A DNA stretch of 64,000 nt from Pezicula radicicola (lineage: Eukaryota > Ascomycota > Leotiomycetes > Helotiales > Dermateaceae), in the NCBI GenBank assembly GCA_003008705.1, contig PDUO01000001.1, positions 1,419,694-1,483,693 on the forward strand, written 5' to 3'. The notes below the pieces were generated by a model. That model was not told the origin of the DNA, made no database searches, and saw only the letters and a program-made list of their open reading frames with translations. The position numbers were made by a program, and so were the translations under genes. This document shows positions 57,268 to 64,000 of this stretch, piece after piece (the first letter of the stretch is position 1; every line of letters begins with the position of its first letter).

Positions 57268-59389
57268 GTGGAAGATGGTTCCTTGTAACCAGCAGTATGT
57301 TCAAGGTCTATACTGCAGTTGAGGGTGGACTACGGGTGGGATTAGCTAAAATTTATTTATTGGGAAATAATAGTTCTTAGCACGCGCAAGCTACTCAACC
57401 TTAAGCGTGAGATAGGACCATGTCAGGGATGGTTAAATAGAACCGAATGCTCTAAATTATCGCTAAGGTAGATTCCTATAGTAATCGTCGGAAGAGCTAA
57501 CTATGCAAGATAGATCCCCAAAGACACAAGGCTCTATGATATAAGGATAGCTGATATTCAGTCCACTATATACAAGAAAACGCTGACATAACTCTGAACT
57601 GGTTTTGGACTTACTGTTAGCATTTTGCTTGCACCTATATGCTGACTGAGAAGACAGCCTTGACCAGCCAGACCACGTGCGCCGAGACCAGCTATCAAAG
57701 GAGGAAGGGAGTTCCTTCCTTTCTCGATATTCCACCACTGCCCAAGCAAGTGCACGCTAAGATTTGGTGCTTAAGCTTCTCGCACGTTCTTCCTCTTCTC
57801 CTTTCCTCTTCACCTCAATTGAATTTTTCACTGCACGCACGAACAAATCACAACTTACGCGCACTCTCCAAGTTCACTGAGACCTGCGTTATAAAGGAGG
57901 TCTAGACCAAAATGGCTGTAGGAGACCTGATTTCAGTATTGCTTGTGCCTTTCATTGCTCCAATCATCCTCTACTATGCCAGACAGTACGCAATTCACAA
58001 AGGGTAGCTTAGTGCACCCTCCACTCTTTCTGATGACACAGCTCGTCAATCCCTTGAAGTTTTGAAGGCTGTTCACGATGTCCTTTTGGACATCAATGAG
58101 AACATCACCAGGCACCGTGAGGAGTCTGCTGAGAGCCTCAATGACATCAAGGGAAGCCTAGACAGATTGACCGAACTCGGCGAAGCACGCGAAAGGGATG
58201 GTGGAATGTTGATTTATCAACGCGTACCCACGCCACACGTCCCAAGTGCTGCTGCACACCTTGACGGCTGAGAGGCCATGAAGAGGACCTGAAAGCTGGA
58301 AGCGGCATCGCGGAAAGTGAGTAGGGCACCGGCGATGAGCTCGCACTTCTGCGCAGTGCCGGTGACTAGTAGCCCAAAGGGCGAAGCTAGGACGAGCTCA
58401 ATTTGTGCGGTCTTCTACGGTAAAGAGGTCAGCTTGCCCCAGTATGGTTTGGTTCTTGTTTGCTGACTACCTACTTATTCGTTGGTCTTCCCTACAAACG
58501 ATCACTGTGTCCACGCGCCTGGTAACTATTTGAATTCATCAGGTACGTAACAAGTCTCTGGGACGAACAAGGTACTGACTGCTCCGCTTTCTGCGACATA
58601 GAGACTCGACGGGTTTCCCATCTCAAGAAGATCATAGCTAAAGTGCAGATATCCTCAATGCCCACCTTCCCTGTTCCATGATCAGGTCTTTTGCGATCTA
58701 TCCTCAAGAACTGAGAGGAGTGGAAATTTACCGGACTGGCAGGGTGACTTTCTACGTGCTGGATCTGTTCTTCGACCAACGCCACGACGATATGTTGCAA
58801 GAAGAAGCTACCTTGAGAAGTCAGAGGGTGTATTTTCCGAGAGATCATGTTTGAACACCCCCGGTGCCGCCTTTGTGCCTTGGATATAGTCGTGTAGAGT
58901 TGAGAACATTCATATGGCGCTAGTGTAACAGGACTGGGTACCGGGAGGGTAGCAAGGACATGGCAGAATAGCCTAAGCAGAGGGGTGGAGCGAGGATGAT
59001 GAGTACGAAAGTAGGAGTCAAAAGGACCAATAATTTAGTGCTTGAAGTCGTGAAGGCCCTGTAGCAAACTTTCAGACCCTAAAGTCCACTAAATTGCGCT
59101 CGTATTTCAGGATGTAGTCACTGTATTTTGGGCTCTCGTCGCTGTATCATCAGGTTATATCGCTAATAGCCCTATATTCAATTTAGCGAGTCCTCTTATT
59201 GAGTTTACAGACAGTGTTAGTGGGCCTACCAGTCACGGGGCTCTATCATTGGTTCTTTTGGCGACTGCTTTCGTAGAAGGTTCACTGGTCAACCACGCAC
59301 TTCTCTAGAAGTTAATTCATATAAGTTCTTTAGGATTCTTTTGGGGATGTTTAGTAATGTTAGATATTCATTTTCTATGTGAATGCTAA
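57268..59389. other. Region with a doubtful small gene and gene-fragment debris
   Basis: It contains the candidate small two-exon gene at 57912-58271 and otherwise no convincing gene. The last 120 bp contain a decayed SSLGFFWG-like motif that may be the YATLSHCWG start of the HET relic that follows. Confidence 0.45.
57912..58271 (+). pseudogene. Small membrane-anchored protein, exon frames do not join
   Basis: Exon 1 (57912-57985) encodes MAVGDLISVLLVPFIAPIILYYARQ, a clear transmembrane or signal-anchor start. After a good GTACGC...ACACAG intron (57986-58041) the downstream frame is an amphipathic, coiled-coil-like segment: SLEVLKAVHDVLLDINENI, RHREESAESLNDIKG and SLDRLTELGEARERDGG. The phases differ by one base (two left over upstream, one needed downstream). 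Either a frameshift has occurred or a splice site is misplaced. I do not recognise a family. Confidence 0.35.
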
Positions 59390-60640
59390 TTTCGCCCCGA
59401 CTCTAAGAATTATAGTTGTGTTTCTGGTGAGTTGAAAAATCTAATTTTGCGGTGCCTTTTGACCTGTCTTCTGGATCGATTCACTATGCATCATTCAAGA
59501 CGACCTGGAAGACTGGCGTAGAGAGTCTGTGAGAATGAGATCATATTATGGTCTATCAAGCTTAAATATTGCTGCAACAGCCGCAAGAGATGGAACCGTT
59601 AGTTGCATGTTCGAATGTGGTCCAGTCTATGCTCAAGGGTTGCAAATCGCGATAGAAGTCGATGGTGTCCAGCAAACCTATAATATTGCGCCCTCTAAAC
59701 TTGTCAAATACATTAAGAGAGCTCCAGTAACGAAGCAGGCCTGAGTGCTACAAGAACAGATATTAACCCCACACACCTTACACTATAGACTTTTGCAGTT
59801 TTTCTGGGATTATCAAGCAAAACTAACCTGCCAAGCCTTCCCTGACGATGTCCCAAAAATACTTATTCATGACGCCAGCTTTTTGAGAGTTTTACCGAGC
59901 CAAGAACCATGAGAGAAGTAACAAAAAACTAATCAACTTTACTCTAAGAGGAAAATAACATATGAGAACGATAAATTAGTGGCCTTGTCTAGAATTGCCC
60001 GCAAATTCCATAAGCGGACAGGGGATGTATACTTCACAGGTCTATGGCGAAAAGACTTTGAAAGGCAGGCAGCTTTACTAGATGCCTAAGAGATGGTTTG
60101 ATTATTGACAATACAATAAACCACCTGTTCAGAGAAACTCGAATTTCCTTCCTGGTCGTGGGCAAACCGGAAGCACGCAACAATTAACTTGGATTCGGAC
60201 CCAAAATGGTCTGTAATACCAAAGATCAAGATCTTGTAAGTAAAAGTAGAGCTCGAAAGTGACGACCCTTTTGGCGTAAATGGTGGTGTCCTAACCATAG
60301 GATCAAAAATTGTTCGTTGTACTGCTGTGCCCAACCACCGAATTAGTGGAACGAAAAGTGCCATAAACAATAAGACTCTATATGCAGCAATCTATTGGGA
60401 CTTCGAAGCAAATAGTGATGGGGTGTACTCTCTTATCTTCATCTATCAGGCAGACCGTGAGGAAGAAATACTAGAGACTACTATATTAGGCCTGCTACTG
60501 AAGCACACTGGTCATGAAAATGGGCAGTACAGACGAGAAGGAGTTGTGGAACTTTCCGATTAATATTTCGATCGAGCTTTTGAACTTTTTGGCGACCATT
60601 TTGACACCTTGGAAACCTCAGTCGAGTCGTGATTCCTGCG
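59390..60640 (+). pseudogene. HET-domain pseudogene with multiple in-frame stops
   Basis: Read in one frame from about 59472 the conserved parts of a HET protein appear in order: WIDSLCIIQDDLEDWRRESV, LNIAATAARDGT, then (stop)VLQEQILTPHTLHY, FFWDYQAKLTCQAFPD, KLVALSRIARKFHKRTGDVY, FTGLWRKDFERQ, FPSWSWANRK, SDDPFGVNGGVL and GQYRREGVVEL. The frame contains stops at 59742, 59910, 59919, 60087, 60099, 60117, 60237 and 60561 but no frameshift over about 1.1 kb. At least three stops sit where Trp or Gln is expected (TGG to TGA, CAA to TAA), as C-to-T or G-to-A changes would produce. Upstream sequence (59390-59471) and downstream sequence to about 60705 (IPAEDYRSIDIDEDAKVWYT, another frame) probably belong to it. 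Confidence 0.8.
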
Positions 60641-61765
60641 GAAGACTACCGCTCTATTGATATCGACGAGGATGCGAAAGTCTGGTACACGGTAACTATC
60701 GTTGACTTGTTAAGATGGTTGAGATGAAAGGGAACTTTTATCATAAGAAAGCTTGAAAGTTAAAGCACCCGAGAATAGATTAATCATAAAGAAAAAGGAG
60801 AAGAGTTGAGGGAGATACACGCTAGGGAGCTAGGGTATTGGCCCACTAACCAGAATACCTTGACTCGGCCTAATAATATCAACTTAGCCCACAGATTCTG
60901 CATCTACCGTTCCCTGTGCAAACCATCATTTATTTAGTCTCTATTAAAGCTCTATCACTTACCTCCCAAAAAGCCTCCTTGAATCCAAGTAACAACGAAG
61001 CATTTGTCTTTAAGGCATACTTTTGTCCACACTAGTACAATAGGAATATTTGTACGAGTACTAGTTTATGAGTATGGTTATAGTTCTTTACACACCCGGA
61101 AACGAGCGGAAATCTATTTAGCCGAGGATTTGCTGACTTGTTAAGTACTAATATAGTATGTTTATAAATACCACGGAAACTTGAGGTTTGAACTCCTGTT
61201 TTCTGAACGAGGTTTAGTTTTGCGCTAGACAAGGTGACGCGAATGCAGAATTGATTCAATTTTGAAAAAAAAAGGAACGATATATGTATCCCCCGAACAG
61301 CAGCAAAAAAAAAAGAGATATTTGTACTGTGTTTTGGCCTTAATTGCTGCTAGGTTGTAGTAGTCTTGCTAGCTTGATATTGAACGTCGCTAAATACCTT
61401 CATTTTCAAGAACACTCCCCTGAAGTCGCTATGCCCACGCTGTAAATAAAATCGAGAAAGGTTTCTATTTCGTTTCGGAACAGACCTACAGTAGTCGGGA
61501 AGGTCTACCCGGGAAGCAAGTTACGTACAAACTAAATACCAAGGGAGTCAAAGTCCCTTTTACTATATAAAGTTTAGAAAAGCAAACTGCGAATTATAAC
61601 CTCAAACTGAGGTCTAAACTCGACAATCTGAATTAAACAGCCAGACCGTATTAATACTGTGAACCTGTCAGAAACTGCTAATGCTTTGGTTTGCAGTGTT
61701 GTAATGGTTCACCCCCAAACATCTTCACTTTGTATTTGTTTACCTTATTCAGAGCAGTCTACCCC
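60641..61765. other. Intergenic region between HET relic and P450
   Basis: The first 65 bp are probably the tail of the HET relic. The remainder is AT-rich, with A-runs near 61265 and 61305 and the 17-nt inverted-repeat partner at 61163-61179. No gene is seen. Confidence 0.5.
61163..61179 (-). repeat. 17-nt inverted repeat, right copy
   Basis: This is the inverse of 55390-55406, about 5.8 kb away. The two copies bracket the F-box gene, the small candidate gene and the HET relic. Confidence 0.45.
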
Positions 61766-63960
61766 TCACGAGCAGTTTCTTGGTGTGAAGATGCAAGAGA
61801 AGGGTGCTGGATGACTAGAATAAAGAAAATGTGTTAGCATTATTAATGTTGTTAGTCGCCATTATGGCCATAATAACAAAGGTGTACCCCCGAAGAAACT
61901 TCAGATCATACCTAGTAATGCCAGTCGTGAATTCCATTTTAGGCATGATATCTTTCCCATCCTTATCCTTCTCCGGCGAGATATTAAATTTTGCAAGTAT
62001 CGTTGCAACAACTATCCAGACACTGGCGAATCCGAGATATTGTCCTGGACAGACTCTTTCCACTTGTTAGTAACCTCCTATTAAACACACTAGAAGACCT
62101 CTTACCTTCGACCGAACCCAAAATGTCCCGTGGGGATTGGCTCACCAGCACCACTTTCTGAAGTTGGTAGAAAACGGTCTGGGTTGAATTTGAAAGGATC
62201 TTTGTAAACATCTGGATCATGGAGCATTGCCCAGGCATTAGCTATCACCACCGAACTACAAATGGTAAGCAAGAAATTCCCATTCGTTTGTCAATTATGT
62301 ACCCTAGAAGTTGGTTAGCTCATTCGTTCACTATGGTGTGCCAAACCCCACACATAACTTACTCTTTGGAATATACATGTCACGATAGACATCTTCTTTT
62401 AGAGTTCTGTGAGGGACACCTGTACGATTAGTTTGGTAAGTAAGTTCAAGAAAATTGTAGGATACAAGGCTAACCATTTGGAACAGGGGGGTGGAATCTG
62501 CGAAGCTGTCAGCTCGTTTCCATGAGACTATCGCTATTCTCACTAACCTCAAAGTCTCGTAGACTATCCTCTCCACTATCGGTAATGCTTTCCAATCGTC
62601 AAAAGTAGGCAATCGTGTTCCTCCAGTCACAGCATCGATCTCTTTTTGCGCCTGGGTCTGCACCTTGGGGGCTAGCACCATAGCCATAACAAATATCGTC
62701 TCAGTCGAGAATGTTGTATCCTGTCCAGCTGAATACAGCGATCCACCGGTACCCCTAAGGTCGGCATTCGTGAAGCTCTTGATGGCTTCATCCTCGTCCG
62801 CCTCGTGCGTTTCTCTTTCCTGGATCAAGCGTCCTATGAACGACGGCTCTAGTGTTCCCGCTTTCTGTAACGTATGAGATACACTCCAACCTGTGGTTCA
62901 TCCGGACAACTCACGAAACTTCTCATCAATGCGTCGAAGGGACGCTGGTGGAATTCCTCAATGGTAGGGGCGTGATCGTGGACGTACTTAACGGAAGGGA
63001 TGAACTTCCCAATCCAGCGTGGGAGATGCTCGACTACAGTAACCGGCCCCGTTAGTCTATACTTCTCACGGAAAGCCGCAGCGAGATCGCACTTACCCCA
63101 GGGCGCGATATCCAGAATACTAATAGCACTGTTTCCCATATTACTGAGGATCAATCCCATCTTATCCGCAAGTTTGAAATAAGGGTCATCCTCATCTGCA
63201 ACGTCAATGGCAAAAGCCATACTGAAGATCACTCTAGTTGCAAATCTAGAAAAGTCATCAGTTGCTCTTTCCACGAAATCTTATTCCTTGGAACCGCACC
63301 GTGAGAGGTAACTGTGCCACTTCTCCGGGCATTTCTCAATTTCGTCCGCCATCTCGCGAGCATGCTTCATCTGGGTATCTCGGTACGCTAAACTGCTACG
63401 TGCGGAGAGGAAATTACCGTACGCTTTCCTGAGCTTGCGGAATTGGACGCCGTCGCCGATAAGGGCTACATTGTTTTTAAAACCGAGACTAGAGATACTA
63501 ATAAGCAAGCATTTTTTGAAGACGGGCGGGTATTGAAATACGCTTCCAGCAGGACAAAAGGTGGTCTATCACTATAAATTGCCCCTTTTTTGTCGAGGAG
63601 ATCAACAGCCGATTTCACGCTGTTCAGGACGATGACGGGTTGTCCGAGGAGGTTGACATAGATGATGTCAGACTCTGTATCTGCGTTAGAAATAATGCGC
63701 TTTGCCGCCAAAGCCAAAGCTCAGACCAACTCACTGTATTCTTTCGCCCATTTTGCGAACTGCACATCCGATCTCTCTGCCGGCACCTGTCGAAGATTGC
63801 CAATGATTGGAGACCCTTTAGGACCGGGTGGGAGCGGATACTTCGACTTCGAACGTTGCGAGTACAGCCCCGCAGCGAGCAATATCACCAAACTCCCTCC
63901 TAAGATGGCAAAGTCCCAGCTGCTATTTCGGGTGAGAAGAGCCTCCGAAAATGAATTCAT
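61766..63960 (-). CDS. Cytochrome P450 monooxygenase (microsomal, fungal CYP64-like)
   Basis: Eleven exons: complement(63735..63960), (63542..63674), (63300..63488), (63097..63245), (62915..63033), (62548..62864), (62475..62497), (62359..62419), (62106..62255), (61912..62055), (61766..61814), giving 519 aa. An N-terminal membrane anchor (LGGSLVILLAAGLY) precedes the hinge YPLPPGPKGSPIIGN. The I-helix is YSAGQDTTFST, the K-helix YETLRFHPPVP with ExxR, then FNPDRFLP. The haem loop is HFGFGRRVCPGQYLG with the Cys ligand, and the end reads GITSHPAPF. Exon 7 is only 23 nt. The donor of intron 8 is uncertain: the better GTAAGT breaks the frame, while GTTATG keeps IPKSNSVVIANAWAML. The C-helix has FRKLRK rather than the usual Trp-containing WxxxR. 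The substrate is unknown, and a biosynthetic cluster could continue to the right. Confidence 0.88.
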
Positions 63961-64000
63961 GATGTCTGTTGTAAGTATTCCTTTTCCTGACTGACCTTTA

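Noticed and set aside
58492..58848. Possible protein-kinase fragment (an EDICTLAMIFL-like stretch) on the minus strand.
   Set aside because: Only a few residues resemble a kinase F-helix region. No catalytic or glycine-loop motif is nearby and continuing needs a frameshift.
54232..60640. One HET gene split in two by a 4-kb insertion (N-half at 54.2-55.2 kb, C-half at 59.4-60.6 kb).
   Set aside because: The halves are in the right order. However, sequence just upstream of the C-half (about 59,275-59,470) shows decayed traces of its own HET start, and I find no target-site duplication. Two separate relics explain it better.
1..64000. CRISPR arrays, operons or prokaryotic mobile elements.
   Set aside because: Spliced genes and fungal families throughout show that the DNA is eukaryotic. 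No spaced direct-repeat array is present.

Overview
This is a eukaryotic window from a filamentous ascomycete (Pezizomycotina). Genes carry short GT-AG introns with CTAAC/CTAAT-type branch sites and conserved fungal products (alternative oxidase, 14-3-3, SERCA-type Ca2+-ATPase, cytochrome c peroxidase). HET, 2EXR and F-box genes, a dispersed 5S rRNA gene and AT-rich tracts with transition-type decay (RIP-like) also point there. A leotiomycete is possible but is my inference only.

Housekeeping blocks. 1-15.7 kb: the 3' end of alternative oxidase (+), a large disordered Met/Gly/Pro-repeat protein (-), a synaptojanin-like phosphoinositide phosphatase (-) and a GAF-type hybrid histidine kinase (-). 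18.8-20.2 kb: a secreted class 3 lipase (+). 30.3-48.5 kb: ribosomal protein eL36 (+), a TUG/Ubx4-like UBX protein (-) divergent from proteasome beta-3 (+), a SERCA pump (-) divergent from 14-3-3 (+), the splicing factor Prp39 (+) and cytochrome c peroxidase (+). A carboxymuconolactone decarboxylase family gene lies at 50.1-50.8 kb. I resolved most exon boundaries from frame continuity and splice signals.

Accessory blocks. 20.2-29.3 kb holds AT-rich spacers and a Ran-like gene whose five nucleotide-binding motifs are all degenerate, fused to a long tail with two CxxC pairs. It also holds a multi-pass membrane protein with no visible start codon, a 456-bp Tc1/mariner-type MITE, a tRNA-like relic, two G-quadruplex-type tracts and a small secreted AA1-like protein. 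51-64 kb holds a 5S rRNA gene with a decayed duplicate, a 2EXR gene broken in frame, a HET gene truncated inside its domain, an F-box protein, a HET pseudogene with eight stops in one preserved frame, and an intact 11-exon cytochrome P450 at the right edge.

The strongest candidate for something undescribed is the Ran-derived pseudo-GTPase fusion at 21,704-23,271. The 52.8-60.7 kb block looks like a decaying allorecognition (heterokaryon incompatibility) neighbourhood.
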